Assembly (NCBI GenBank): GCA_905212215.1
Contig: CAJMDR010000052.1
Location: 1-9,366 of the forward strand
Length of the DNA: 9,366 nucleotides
Direction: 5' to 3'
Source of the DNA: an uncultured Porphyromonadaceae bacterium
GTDB taxonomy: Bacteria > Bacteroidota > Bacteroidia > Bacteroidales > Muribaculaceae
Each line of letters begins with the position of its first letter. Position 1 is the first letter of the stretch. The translations under genes were made by a program, and so were the position numbers. Shown piece after piece: positions 1-6,980 of the stretch. The notes below the pieces were generated by a model. That model was not told the DNA's origin. It was given only the letters and a program-made list of their open reading frames with translations, and made no database searches.

Positions 1-208
1 CAAGCAGTTTTTCCCCTTTAGCCTCATCAGCATCCATCTGTGCTCGTTGAATAAGCCTGCGTACACCGTTGCCTACCATGAATGGGAACGAGCTTAAGGA
101 ATGAGTAGGGTAACCCATCTGTTCAAGGGCATAATTCACTGAATTACCAAGGTCGGCAATAGTATTGAGCAATGTGCCGTCAAGGTCGAAAATCACTAAT
201 TTCTTCAT
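1..208 (-). CDS. gph: HAD-family hydrolase, phosphoglycolate phosphatase-like (N-terminal part, runs off window)
   Basis: Only the first 69 codons lie in the window; the 3' end is beyond base 1. The translation begins MKKLVIFDLDGTLLNT, which is HAD motif I, with the nucleophile Asp8 and the acid/base Asp10. It is followed by a helical cap-type segment and VGNGVRRLIQRA (about residues 45-56), a sequence typical of the Gph branch. Family members are cytosolic Mg-dependent phosphatases; Gph dephosphorylates 2-phosphoglycolate, but substrate cannot be fixed from this fragment and other small phosphosugars are possible. The ATG lies 16 bp after the tamL stop codon on the same strand with no terminator between them, so cotranscription with tamL is likely. 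Family assignment is firm; exact substrate is inference. Confidence 0.85.
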   Translation of the reverse strand, partial: MKKLVIFDLDGTLLNTIADLGNSVNYALEQMGYPTHSLSSFPFMVGNGVRRLIQRAQMDADEAKGEKLL

Positions 209-224
209 ACATTACTTTTTTGAA

Positions 225-2612
225 TCAGAAAGGATAACCTACCGAGAAATGGAAGCTGCGGTCCCTGCCCCATCGCGGATGGATGATAGGCCACGGTTCT
301 GTGCCTTCTGCCGGGTTATGTGCCTTCATGCCAAGGTCAAAACGCAAAAGGAAGTAGGTAAAGTTCATTCTCAGTCCAAGTCCATAGCTGGCGGCTATCT
401 CCTTATAGAAAGAATTGAAATGGAACATACCGCCGGGCTGGTTTTCATAGTTGTGAATGGTCCAGATATTTCCTGCATCCACAAAGACGCCCAATTCAAA
501 TACCCAGAACAGTTTTGCCCTGTATTCGGCACTCATGAGCAAATTGATGTCACCGCATTGGTTCATGAAGTCAGTCACAGAGTTCCTGCCATGGAAATTG
601 CCGGGACCGAGAGTACGGACATCCCATCCTCTCACACCATTGGCGCCACCGCCATAAAAACGCTTTTCAAAAGGAATTACTTTTGAGTTGCCGTATGGTA
701 TAGCCACGCCCAATCCGGCACGAAATGCCAGCGAATTACGCTGATCAAAGATATGGGTGAACGAATATGAACCTTCAAGCTTTACATATTGCGCGTAGTG
801 GATACCGAAAACCTTATACGGATCGGCATGAAAATCCCGTCCGTGACTGAAAAGAGAACTGAGTCCGAACAAAAGATTGCCTGCCGTCTCTCCTTTTGCT
901 CTGATGGTGTATATGTTTTTCTGCTTTACCTGAAGATACGGCGACATTGCCTCCGGAACCTTGTTGGTATGATAAAAAGTATAGCCCAGACGCATGATGA
1001 AATGATCCTCGTAACTATAACGCAGCAGAGGATTGTTCGGCGCTATGTCCTCGATGAAATTGATTGTGGATTTGGGCAGATACACATAGTCAATGTCAAT
1101 GGGAGTGAAGATATGCGATGTACGCCGTCTGCGTTCCATCCACTTGTAGGACCAGCCAGTAGTGGCTATGACTCGCGTATATTCTGGCCTTTCCTGATAA
1201 TTCAGTGCAAGATTAACCTCGGTAGTGGCCTTAATTCTTCTTTTGAAACTTTCGGTAAGGAAAGGTGCCTTGAATTTTGGATATGTAAGCCCTAAATCCA
1301 CCGAATATTCCATGTACCTGTTGTGGATGAACCCTTCGAGCTTTCCGCTAAGGCTCTCGTAAGCGCCACGTATTTTTGCAGAAAATATCTCGGAGCCTCT
1401 GCCAAGGTTCCTGTGGGAATAGGAAATGGAAGCTGCTACGCCAAGGTCACCCTCGGAATTGGTGCCTTCAAGCTCAAGGGCTATAGTCTGACTTTTGCCG
1501 GGAGTGAGCAGGATGTAAACATCAAGCCATTGCTTGCCGTCAATTTCGAAACCCGTAGGCACACTCTGCACATTGACGAATTTCAGAATGCCAAGTCGTG
1601 ACAAAGCCTCATAAGTATTGTTTATTGCTCTTGCCGACCATCGTCCTCCTGGACGCAGGAAGCAGTTCTCAACAAGTACATTTGGTCTGAGATACCGTTT
1701 GCTTCCATAGATAATGTCGTATCCTTTCCAGTTTATGGAATCGGAATATCGGTCAGATGAAATATTTCCTCTCACAGGCTCATAATCAGTCACAAAAGTA
1801 ATTTTCCTTACATACCAGGGCTGTGACATATCCACTTCAATCGTATCGTGGGCAGTTCCGCCGGGAGGTGGTGCCACACGCATAGTGAGTCCTACTGATG
1901 TAGACCCGGCGGTGGTGTCGGCATTGAAAGTGATGAAGTTCTTCTGGAAGGTAAAAAAGCCTCTGTTCCTAAGCCTGTCTGTAATTAATGTCCTTTGGGC
2001 ATCGAGGGCGTTAAGGTCCAGTGCCGATCCTGGCTGCACAGGCCAGCGGGCGGAATCGCGCATCACGACAGGACGTAAAGCTGAATCAGCAAACTCATAA
2101 TCTATCGAAGTTATATGGTACTGCTGACCGGGAACAATACGATAGTCAACCTTTGCCTTACGTTTCTGAGTGTTGAAGACAGTGTCGGCGTAAACTTTAG
2201 CATGAAGATAGCCTCGGTTTTCCAAGGAACGCTGCAATTGTATCACCGACTGTCGCGTAAGCGTGGAGTCGTATATAACCGGCGCTTCGCCAAGGTTACG
2301 CAACAACCTGTTGTACCACTTTGTGGAATCACGACCCGACATATTATATATGCCAAGTTGCATCTTTACTTTCCACAACAGCTTATGATTGGGGAGCTGA
2401 CGAATATATGTTTCAAGCTCCTCGCGGTTAAGGTCTTTGTAATCAGTGTCCCTTGGCAGTGACACCGATGTCTTGTCAAGAAGGAATTTATCTTTCGGCA
2501 CATGCCGCACAGGGCTACAGGCCGTAATTACAAGGCACAACAGCAGAATCAGCGGCACCAGAAACTTAGTATCTACATGTCGCCGACAGTTACAGTAAAA
2601 TCCACATACCAT
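225..2612 (-). CDS. tamL: TamL-type outer membrane lipoprotein, BamA/TamA (Omp85) superfamily
   Basis: From the ATG at 2612 the protein has 795 residues. An N-terminal signal (FLVPLILLLCLVITAC) ends in a lipobox with the lipidated Cys at residue 32, so the N-terminus should be membrane-anchored. About residues 110-375 look like POTRA repeats, each with a helix containing N/LRNRG-type or LSRLG motifs followed by a strand. Residues from about 380 form a predicted 16-strand beta-barrel. It contains the Omp85 hallmark VRGW (residues 660-663) after FYGGGANG, and ends in GYPF with the C-terminal Phe typical of barrel proteins. This matches the Bacteroidota TamL family, a lipidated TamA homologue that works with TamB in outer membrane assembly or lipid transport. 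The reading frame stays open to a TTG at 2672, which would add 20 residues, but the ATG gives a better signal peptide. No tamB is visible beside it. The start codon sits inside a strong stem-loop. Confidence 0.88.
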   Translation of the reverse strand: MVCGFYCNCRRHVDTKFLVPLILLLCLVITACSPVRHVPKDKFLLDKTSVSLPRDTDYKDLNREELETYIRQLPNHKLLWKVKMQLGIYNMSGRDSTKWYNRLLRNLGEAPVIYDSTLTRQSVIQLQRSLENRGYLHAKVYADTVFNTQKRKAKVDYRIVPGQQYHITSIDYEFADSALRPVVMRDSARWPVQPGSALDLNALDAQRTLITDRLRNRGFFTFQKNFITFNADTTAGSTSVGLTMRVAPPPGGTAHDTIEVDMSQPWYVRKITFVTDYEPVRGNISSDRYSDSINWKGYDIIYGSKRYLRPNVLVENCFLRPGGRWSARAINNTYEALSRLGILKFVNVQSVPTGFEIDGKQWLDVYILLTPGKSQTIALELEGTNSEGDLGVAASISYSHRNLGRGSEIFSAKIRGAYESLSGKLEGFIHNRYMEYSVDLGLTYPKFKAPFLTESFKRRIKATTEVNLALNYQERPEYTRVIATTGWSYKWMERRRRTSHIFTPIDIDYVYLPKSTINFIEDIAPNNPLLRYSYEDHFIMRLGYTFYHTNKVPEAMSPYLQVKQKNIYTIRAKGETAGNLLFGLSSLFSHGRDFHADPYKVFGIHYAQYVKLEGSYSFTHIFDQRNSLAFRAGLGVAIPYGNSKVIPFEKRFYGGGANGVRGWDVRTLGPGNFHGRNSVTDFMNQCGDINLLMSAEYRAKLFWVFELGVFVDAGNIWTIHNYENQPGGMFHFNSFYKEIAASYGLGLRMNFTYFLLRFDLGMKAHNPAEGTEPWPIIHPRWGRDRSFHFSVGYPF

Positions 2613-2637
2613 CCTCTTGATTACGGACGGTATGTGG
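2602..2637 (-). promoter_or_regulatory. Stem-loop enclosing the tamL start codon
   Basis: Read on the minus strand, CCACATACCGTCC (2637-2625) and GGATGGTATGTGG (2614-2602) can pair as 13 consecutive base pairs with one G-U wobble, around a 10-nt loop GTAATCAAGA. The ATG at 2612-2610 lies in the 3' arm and is therefore base-paired, and the purine-rich AAGAGG just before it is split between loop and stem. On the plus strand the same position is an A-C mismatch, so the structure fits minus-strand RNA better. The stem is followed by ATTTTACTG, so an attenuator-like terminator is an alternative to translational masking. The inverted repeat is directly visible; a regulatory role is inference. Confidence 0.5.
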
Positions 2638-2727
2638 CTGATGATATTGCTATGTTTCTTTGTGTTATGCAACTACTTTATCACGGCACTCCGTTATGGA
2701 TGCCTGAAATGAAATATCTGTGTTAAT

Positions 2728-2762
2728 GAAAGATGTCATAAAGTGTTTTTATGACACCTTTC
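2728..2762 (-). terminator. Stem-loop just downstream of fumarase; possible terminator or mRNA 3'-end stabiliser
   Basis: On the minus strand GAAAGGTGTCATAAA (2762-2748) and TTTATGACATCTTTC (2742-2728) pair as 15 base pairs with one G-U wobble, around a 5-nt loop AACAC. It begins 7 nt after the fumarase stop codon. On the plus strand the wobble becomes an A-C mismatch, which points to minus-strand RNA. The stem is AT-rich and no clear U-tract follows (ATTAACAC), so it is a poor canonical intrinsic terminator. It may instead protect the 3' end of the fumarase message, or only partly separate fumarase from tamL. Confidence 0.5.
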
Positions 2763-2769
2763 AATTTTA

Positions 2770-4416
2770 TTATTTCAAGCCACAAGCCGCACAACGTGGC
2801 TTGAGCTGTTTAAAGAAGTCGTTGCCTTTGTTGTCCACCAGAATGAAAGCGGGGAAATCCTCCACTTCGATTTTCCAGATGGCCTCCATACCGAGTTCGG
2901 GATATTCCAGCAGCTCGACATTCTTGATGGAGTTCTGAGCCAGGATAGCGGCTGCGCCACCTATGGAACCCAGATAGAAACCGCCATGTTTCTTGCAGGC
3001 ATCGGTAACTTGCTGGCTACGGTTGCCCTTAGCAATCATAATCATAGAGCCGCCTGCTGCCTGGAACTGGTCTACATACGGGTCCATGCGGCCTGCAGTT
3101 GTGGGACCGAAGGAGCCGCTGGGCATATCTTCCGGCTTCTTGGCAGGTCCGGCATAATAGATGGGGGGGTCTTTCAGGTACTGGGGCATAGGCTCCCCTT
3201 TGTCAAGACGCTCTTTGATTTTGGCGTGGGCTATGTCACGGCCAACTATAATGGTGCCGTTGAGAGAAAGGCGGGTGGAAACAGGATACTTGTCCAGTTC
3301 AGCCAGCACTTCCTTCATGGGTCGGTTGAGGTCAATCTTCACGACTTCGCCTTCATGTGCGTTGCGATACTGTTCAGGAATCAGCTCGGCGGGATTGGTG
3401 TCGAGTTCCTCAATCCAGAGGCCTTCCTTATTGATCTTAGCCTTGATGTTGCGGTCGGCAGAGCAGCTCACACCCATGCCTACGGGCAGAGAAGCACCGT
3501 GACGCGGCAGACGGATAACACGTACGTCGTGGGCAAGATACTTGCCACCGAACTGTGCGCCGAGGCCGATGCACTGAGCCGCCTCAAGAAGCTGTTTCTC
3601 CAGTTCCACATCGCGGAAAGCTCGACCATACTCGTTACCTGTGGTGGGAAGTTCATCATAGTACTTCACGCTTGCCTTCTTTACTGTGGCAAGATTCATC
3701 TCGGCTGAAGTGCCACCGATGACGAAAGCGATATGATAAGGAGGACAGGCAGCGGTACCTAAGGTCTTCATCTTCTCTACCAGAAAGGGTACAAGCTTTT
3801 CGGGATTGAGAAGAGCCTTGGTTTCCTGATAAAGATACGTCTTGTTAGCAGAACCTCCGCCTTTAGCCACGAAGAGGAATTTATATTCATTGCCTTCCTC
3901 GGCATGTATCTCAATCTGAGCGGGGAGATTGCAACCTGTATTAACCTCTTCATACATGCTTAGGGGAGCATTCTGCGAATAGCGGAGGTTATTTTCGGTG
4001 TAAGTCTTGTAGATGCCAAGCGAAATTTTCTCTTCGTCATTGCAGCCTGTCCATACATGCTGTCCTTTGAAAGCGGCGCAGATAGCTGTTCCGGTGTCCT
4101 GGCACATAGGAAGAACGCCTTTAGCGCTGACATCGGCGTTGCGCAGCATAGTGAGAGCTACGAAACGATCGTTATCGCTGGCTTCCGGGTCGGACAGTAT
4201 CTTCGCCACCATTTCGTTGTGCTCGCGACGTAACAGGAAAGAATTGTCATGGGTTGCGGCATTTGCCAGAATGGTAAGGGCTTCCGGCTCTATGACCAGC
4301 ATCTCATGTCCGTTCCAGTTCTCCGTCTTCACATATTTGTCGGTGAGCAGACGGTATTTTGTTTTGTCAGGACCTAAAGGAAAAGGTTCCTGATAGTGAA
4401 AAGGCTTCGTTGCCAT
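2770..4416 (-). CDS. fumA: Class I fumarate hydratase (fumarase), [4Fe-4S], full length
   Basis: This cytosolic enzyme interconverts fumarate and (S)-malate; in fermentative Bacteroidales it serves mainly the reductive branch leading to succinate and propionate. The protein has 548 residues, the length I recall for E. coli FumA. The three expected cluster cysteines are present: Cys105 in PMCQDTGT, Cys224 in TAACPPYH and Cys318 in GVSCSADR. Residues corresponding to the substrate and catalytic set of the Leishmania class I fumarase are also in place: Asp107, Arg145, His306, Arg393, Thr439/Thr440, Arg443 and Lys463. Both the N-terminal cluster domain and the C-terminal beta domain (from about residue 360) are present, so it is a single-chain form. 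The last residues carry a CAAC pair (542-545) of unknown meaning. The start is the only sensible ATG and lies 87 bp from the divergent thioesterase. Class I fumarases are oxygen-labile, in keeping with an anaerobe. Confidence 0.97.
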   Translation of the reverse strand: MATKPFHYQEPFPLGPDKTKYRLLTDKYVKTENWNGHEMLVIEPEALTILANAATHDNSFLLRREHNEMVAKILSDPEASDNDRFVALTMLRNADVSAKGVLPMCQDTGTAICAAFKGQHVWTGCNDEEKISLGIYKTYTENNLRYSQNAPLSMYEEVNTGCNLPAQIEIHAEEGNEYKFLFVAKGGGSANKTYLYQETKALLNPEKLVPFLVEKMKTLGTAACPPYHIAFVIGGTSAEMNLATVKKASVKYYDELPTTGNEYGRAFRDVELEKQLLEAAQCIGLGAQFGGKYLAHDVRVIRLPRHGASLPVGMGVSCSADRNIKAKINKEGLWIEELDTNPAELIPEQYRNAHEGEVVKIDLNRPMKEVLAELDKYPVSTRLSLNGTIIVGRDIAHAKIKERLDKGEPMPQYLKDPPIYYAGPAKKPEDMPSGSFGPTTAGRMDPYVDQFQAAGGSMIMIAKGNRSQQVTDACKKHGGFYLGSIGGAAAILAQNSIKNVELLEYPELGMEAIWKIEVEDFPAFILVDNKGNDFFKQLKPRCAACGLK

Positions 4417-4461
4417 GTATGTGTTTTTATGTTGAGTGAATTAAGTACAACTTATCGCCCG

Positions 4462-4469
4462 CAAAATTA
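4462..4469 (-). promoter_or_regulatory. Probable -7 element of the fumarase promoter
   Basis: The minus-strand sequence TAATTTTG is an exact match to the Bacteroidota primary sigma factor -7 consensus TAnnTTTG. It would place the transcript start near 4455 and give a leader of roughly 40 nt before the fumarase ATG. The -33 region is poor: there is a T-run but no TTTG at the usual 19-21 nt spacing. The element overlaps the upstream region of the divergent thioesterase promoter. Confidence 0.5.
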
Positions 4470-4491
4470 CTAATTTCCGATGAAAAATACT

Positions 4492-4499
4492 TAACTTCG
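4492..4499 (+). promoter_or_regulatory. Candidate -7 element for the acyl-ACP thioesterase gene
   Basis: TAACTTCG differs from TAnnTTTG at one position and lies only 4 nt before the ATG at 4504. If used, transcription would start at or very near the initiation codon, giving a leaderless or nearly leaderless mRNA. No -33 TTTG is seen at normal spacing. The same TACTTAACTT core recurs before the downstream channel gene. Confidence 0.35.
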
Positions 4500-4503
4500 C
4501 ACC

Positions 4504-5226
4504 ATGGAAAATGAATTGACGTTGAATTTCCAATGCACAGCGGCCCAATGTGATGCCCAGAAAGAGCTTTCACTTCTATCTTTAGCCGATAACATCATCG
4601 AGACGGCAACGGCTCATGCCGATATGCTTGGAGTAGGCAACAGTGCCATGAAAGGATGCGGATGGGTACTTGCACGACTGACTATTGAGATGACCAAATT
4701 CCCGCCTGCATTGGCCGATTATGAAATTATAACATGGGTTGAGAACTGGAATCGTCATTTCTCGGAACGCTGTTTTCAGATTCGCGATGCCAAAGGCGAT
4801 ACTCTCGGCTATGCCCGCTCCGTATGGATGGTAATGGACCTGGATACTCATGAGAACAGAGGTCTCGGACATCTTAACCTGCCTTTCGATGTTGTATCTT
4901 CCCGACCTTGCCCCATAGCACGTCAAAGCAAGCACACAGCCATTGACTGTCCTGTGGTGACAAACTACAAATTCGTTTATTCAGACATCGATTTCTACCG
5001 CCACGTAAACACACTCCGCTATATCCAGCTTTTGCTGAACCGCTTCCCGCTGGAGCATTTCGATGCTTTCCGCATTGCCCGCTTCGAAATTGCGTTTATG
5101 CATGAATGTTATTATGGCGAGGAAGGAAAAGTGGAAATGTGCATCAAAGACAATGTAGCCGACATGGCAATCTCTACTCCACGAGCTCAGGCGCTGCGGG
5201 CTAAAATATTTTTCGCCCAACGTTAG
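4504..5226 (+). CDS. Acyl-ACP thioesterase family protein (double hotdog)
   Basis: The 240-residue protein has two hotdog halves, about residues 1-130 and 145-240, as in bacterial and plant FatA/FatB-type acyl-ACP thioesterases. These cytosolic enzymes hydrolyse acyl-ACP to release free fatty acid. The N-terminal half contains the long helix region (LADNIIETATAHADMLG) and GWVLARLTIEM. The C-terminal half contains the active-site segment SDIDFYRHVNTLRYIQ (160-175) and HECYYGEE (200-207). In the plant enzyme numbering the catalytic set is Asp281, Asn283, His285 and Glu319. Here Asp163, His167 and Glu201 are present, with Cys202 also conserved, but the Asn position is Tyr165. Family is clear; activity may be altered. 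It is transcribed away from fumarase and lies 113 bp upstream of the channel gene on the same strand. Confidence 0.88.
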   Translation: MENELTLNFQCTAAQCDAQKELSLLSLADNIIETATAHADMLGVGNSAMKGCGWVLARLTIEMTKFPPALADYEIITWVENWNRHFSERCFQIRDAKGDTLGYARSVWMVMDLDTHENRGLGHLNLPFDVVSSRPCPIARQSKHTAIDCPVVTNYKFVYSDIDFYRHVNTLRYIQLLLNRFPLEHFDAFRIARFEIAFMHECYYGEEGKVEMCIKDNVADMAISTPRAQALRAKIFFAQR

Positions 5227-5282
5227 AGTTCGGTCTTTAAACGAGTATGAACCCAACCATTTAATAACGACAGGTGTTTTTT

Positions 5283-5314
5283 AAAAAGTAATCGGATTAC
5301 ACTTTTTAGTAATC
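5283..5314 (+). repeat. Nested dyad and 21-bp-spaced direct repeat upstream of the channel gene
   Basis: GTAATC (5288-5293), G, GATTAC (5295-5300) forms a perfect short palindrome. AAAAA and TTTTT flank it, the right side offset by two bases (5283-5307). A second copy of AGTAATC starts at 5308, exactly 21 bp after the first at 5287. This could be an operator with sites on the same helix face, or a weak AT-rich terminator of the thioesterase gene. The repeats are visible; function is not shown. Confidence 0.35.
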
Positions 5315-5321
5315 ACTTACT

Positions 5322-5329
5322 TAACTTTA
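5322..5329 (+). promoter_or_regulatory. Candidate -7 element for the ion channel gene
   Basis: TAACTTTA matches the Bacteroidota -7 consensus TAnnTTTG except at the last base and lies 10 nt before the ATG at 5340. A transcript from here would have almost no leader. The element is part of TACTTAACTT (5318-5327), which also precedes the thioesterase start. A -33 TTTG is not evident. Confidence 0.35.
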
Positions 5330-5339
5330 CAAAGCACTT

Positions 5340-6335
5340 ATGTCGTTATCTACCAGTTCGCGTCATTTCTTCCACGTTGTAAGCAACGTCAGACCTCTTG
5401 TATGGATATGCATCTACGTAGCGTTGATGCCTGTTTTCGCAATCATCTATTATTGGCTTCCCGACGGTCAGTTCCGCATCCCCGATGGTGGCGGTGTGGG
5501 ATTTGGATCATGGATGTATTACAGCATAGTAACCATTACCACTCTTGGTTTCGGAGACTATACTCCGGCTCATGGATGGGCCCAGGCATTTACTGCCATA
5601 GAGGTGATGTGCGGCATGTTGACAATCGGATTCTTTCTGAACGCCGTGGGTGCCATGAAGAGTGAGATTGATGTAGAAACAGAAAAGGAAAAACAGATGC
5701 GGGTTCACAAAGCCATGGAAAGCGACAAACTGTTGAAGAACATACCTATCCTGCTGCATAAGATGAACCTTTTCCTCGCGTGGTGTTTTGCAGTAACGAC
5801 TACTGCAGATAAAAGGAAAAGCGGAGGAGAATACAACCCGGACTTCAAGTTCTCGGATATGAAAGAAATGTTTCAGCCATCCTATCTGCCTATAGACCAT
5901 ACTATGCGGCCTGCCGTGGACGGACTGTTGCAATGTGCGAATCATGTAGCTCTGTTTCTTGATTCCATGCAACAACGCATAGATCTTTCTCTGTGGCCTG
6001 ACTTATTGGAAGACAGCTTCAATTTCGTGAGCGAGGTACAGCTATTCGCATCAACAGACAACCTTCATGATTTACGCCATATGCTCAGCCGCGACAAGGG
6101 TATTACTGAGAATGCCGCCGAAGAGGACATAGCACATGCCATGACAACTTATGCTACAGCAGAACAAGCAGAAGATGAACCATATCTGCGCCCGGCCGTG
6201 GAACTATATCATTTCATTAAGGATACTGCCTCGGTAGCTGCAAGAATAGAACTGTTCGCCACTAATTTTGCTTCAAACAACTCTGCAGCTCTCAGCAACA
6301 TAGCAACTACTGCAGAATTTAATCAGGCAAAATAA
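5340..6335 (+). CDS. Two-transmembrane potassium-channel-type protein with uncharacterised cytoplasmic domain
   Basis: The 331-residue protein starts with a pore module. TM1 is about residues 19-40, the pore helix about 56-67, the selectivity filter is TTLGFGDYTP (67-76), and TM2 is about 81-104. The GFGD filter is of the K+-selective type, so it should form a tetrameric K+ channel in the inner membrane. After TM2 comes a charged, probably helical linker (107-130), then roughly 190 residues ending at 331. This domain contains no GxGxxG Rossmann motif of an RCK domain, no cyclic-nucleotide-binding signature and no Kir-like sequence that I recognise. It looks mostly alpha-helical, with a moderately hydrophobic stretch NLFLAWCFAVTTT (143-155). 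Ion selectivity is inferred from the filter; the gating ligand is unknown. It follows the thioesterase in the same direction but probably has its own promoter. It converges on the UDG-like gene with only 35 bp between stop codons. Confidence 0.85.
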   Translation: MSLSTSSRHFFHVVSNVRPLVWICIYVALMPVFAIIYYWLPDGQFRIPDGGGVGFGSWMYYSIVTITTLGFGDYTPAHGWAQAFTAIEVMCGMLTIGFFLNAVGAMKSEIDVETEKEKQMRVHKAMESDKLLKNIPILLHKMNLFLAWCFAVTTTADKRKSGGEYNPDFKFSDMKEMFQPSYLPIDHTMRPAVDGLLQCANHVALFLDSMQQRIDLSLWPDLLEDSFNFVSEVQLFASTDNLHDLRHMLSRDKGITENAAEEDIAHAMTTYATAEQAEDEPYLRPAVELYHFIKDTASVAARIELFATNFASNNSAALSNIATTAEFNQAK

Positions 6336-6370
6336 ATTGCAATATTCCGATGTGTCTTAAACCTCGTTCC

Positions 6371-6976
6371 TTAAGAAACGCCTTCATTCTGTCGGCTACG
6401 AAGCATCTTGCCATACAACTCAGCTTTCTTGGCAAGAGCCAACGGATATGCTCTTGATGTGGAGGGCATACGCCAATGACGCAGTTTACGGCAAGCACCA
6501 TCGTTCATAACAATTTCCACCTCTTCATACTCCCCTACCTTGGGAATCTTTGTCCCGGTGAGCTGAGCCACCACACCGGCCGCTTTTTCGCCTGTAGTGG
6601 CAATGTCGGTACATTCCGGCAATTGCTCAAGCAATGCAGCAAGGGCAAACGGTTTCTTTATTTCCAGATATTTATCGGAGGCATTCCCGCGCAACCGCTC
6701 AACCTCACCACCGGTATCGCTGAGTGCTATTCCCTCGCGATTAAGAAAATCCTTTATCTTGTCTTCATAGAACGTATGGTGTTCGGAATCGACAAAAATA
6801 TCCTTGTCGTTAAAGTAAATAAGCCCCATTACTCGCCACATATCGTTTATATAATTGGGGTAATAGAACTTCATGCTCCATCGAGAAGCCGGTGGAGGGA
6901 AAGTGCCGCAAATCAGTATCCAGGCCCCTTCGGGCACCCACGGCTCGAAAGGATGGGTCTCTTTCTCGTTATTCAT
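6371..6976 (-). CDS. Uracil-DNA glycosylase superfamily protein (MUG/TDG-like fold)
   Basis: From the ATG at 6976 the protein has 201 residues; a GTG directly before it (6979) would add one. The N-terminus WILICGTFPP followed by YYPNYINDMWRVMG corresponds to UDG-superfamily motif 1 and the MUG-like [Y/F]xxNxFW segment. RMPSTSRAYP near residues 169-178 fits the C-terminal substrate-loop motif (PSxSxA). The size is right for a single-domain glycosylase of the base-excision repair type that removes uracil or mismatched bases. The catalytic Asn of MUG (GINPG) is not obviously present, since GTFPP occupies that site, so the base specificity and even the activity are uncertain. Its last codon is 35 bp from the convergent channel stop. 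Upstream is a gap with a 15-bp dyad, then the terminator of fprA, suggesting a separate monocistronic unit. Confidence 0.72.
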   Translation of the reverse strand: MNNEKETHPFEPWVPEGAWILICGTFPPPASRWSMKFYYPNYINDMWRVMGLIYFNDKDIFVDSEHHTFYEDKIKDFLNREGIALSDTGGEVERLRGNASDKYLEIKKPFALAALLEQLPECTDIATTGEKAAGVVAQLTGTKIPKVGEYEEVEIVMNDGACRKLRHWRMPSTSRAYPLALAKKAELYGKMLRSRQNEGVS

Positions 6977-6980
6977 CACG

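Noticed and set aside
789..1295. 168-codon open frame on the plus strand within tamL
   Set aside because: It is antisense to the beta-barrel coding region and has no family resemblance; shadow frame.
2613..2672. TTG start for tamL, adding 20 N-terminal residues
   Set aside because: The extension is hydrophilic and would push the lipobox Cys to residue 52; the ATG at 2612 gives a normal lipoprotein signal. It is kept as an alternative only because the ATG is in a hairpin.
3163..3169. Run of seven G (seven C in the coding strand) inside fumarase
   Set aside because: It encodes an ordinary Asp-Pro-Pro step in a full-length intact enzyme; seven bases is short for a phase-variable tract and a switchable housekeeping fumarase is unlikely.
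2986..3708. Long open frame of 240 codons on the plus strand within fumarase
   Set aside because: It lies opposite a fully conserved enzyme gene and its translation shows no recognisable domain; it is a shadow frame.
4441..4494. TTAAGTA and TACTTAA inverted repeat, 40 bp apart, in the fumarase-thioesterase gap
   Set aside because: Seven-base AT-rich arms at this distance are likely by chance, and the right arm is already explained by the promoter-like TACTTAACTT.
6336..6376. TCTTAA-N10-TTAAGA inverted repeat between the convergent channel and UDG-like genes as a bidirectional terminator
   Set aside because: The arms are only 6 bp and AT-rich, overlap the stop codon, and have no adjacent T-tract; no terminator could be supported here.
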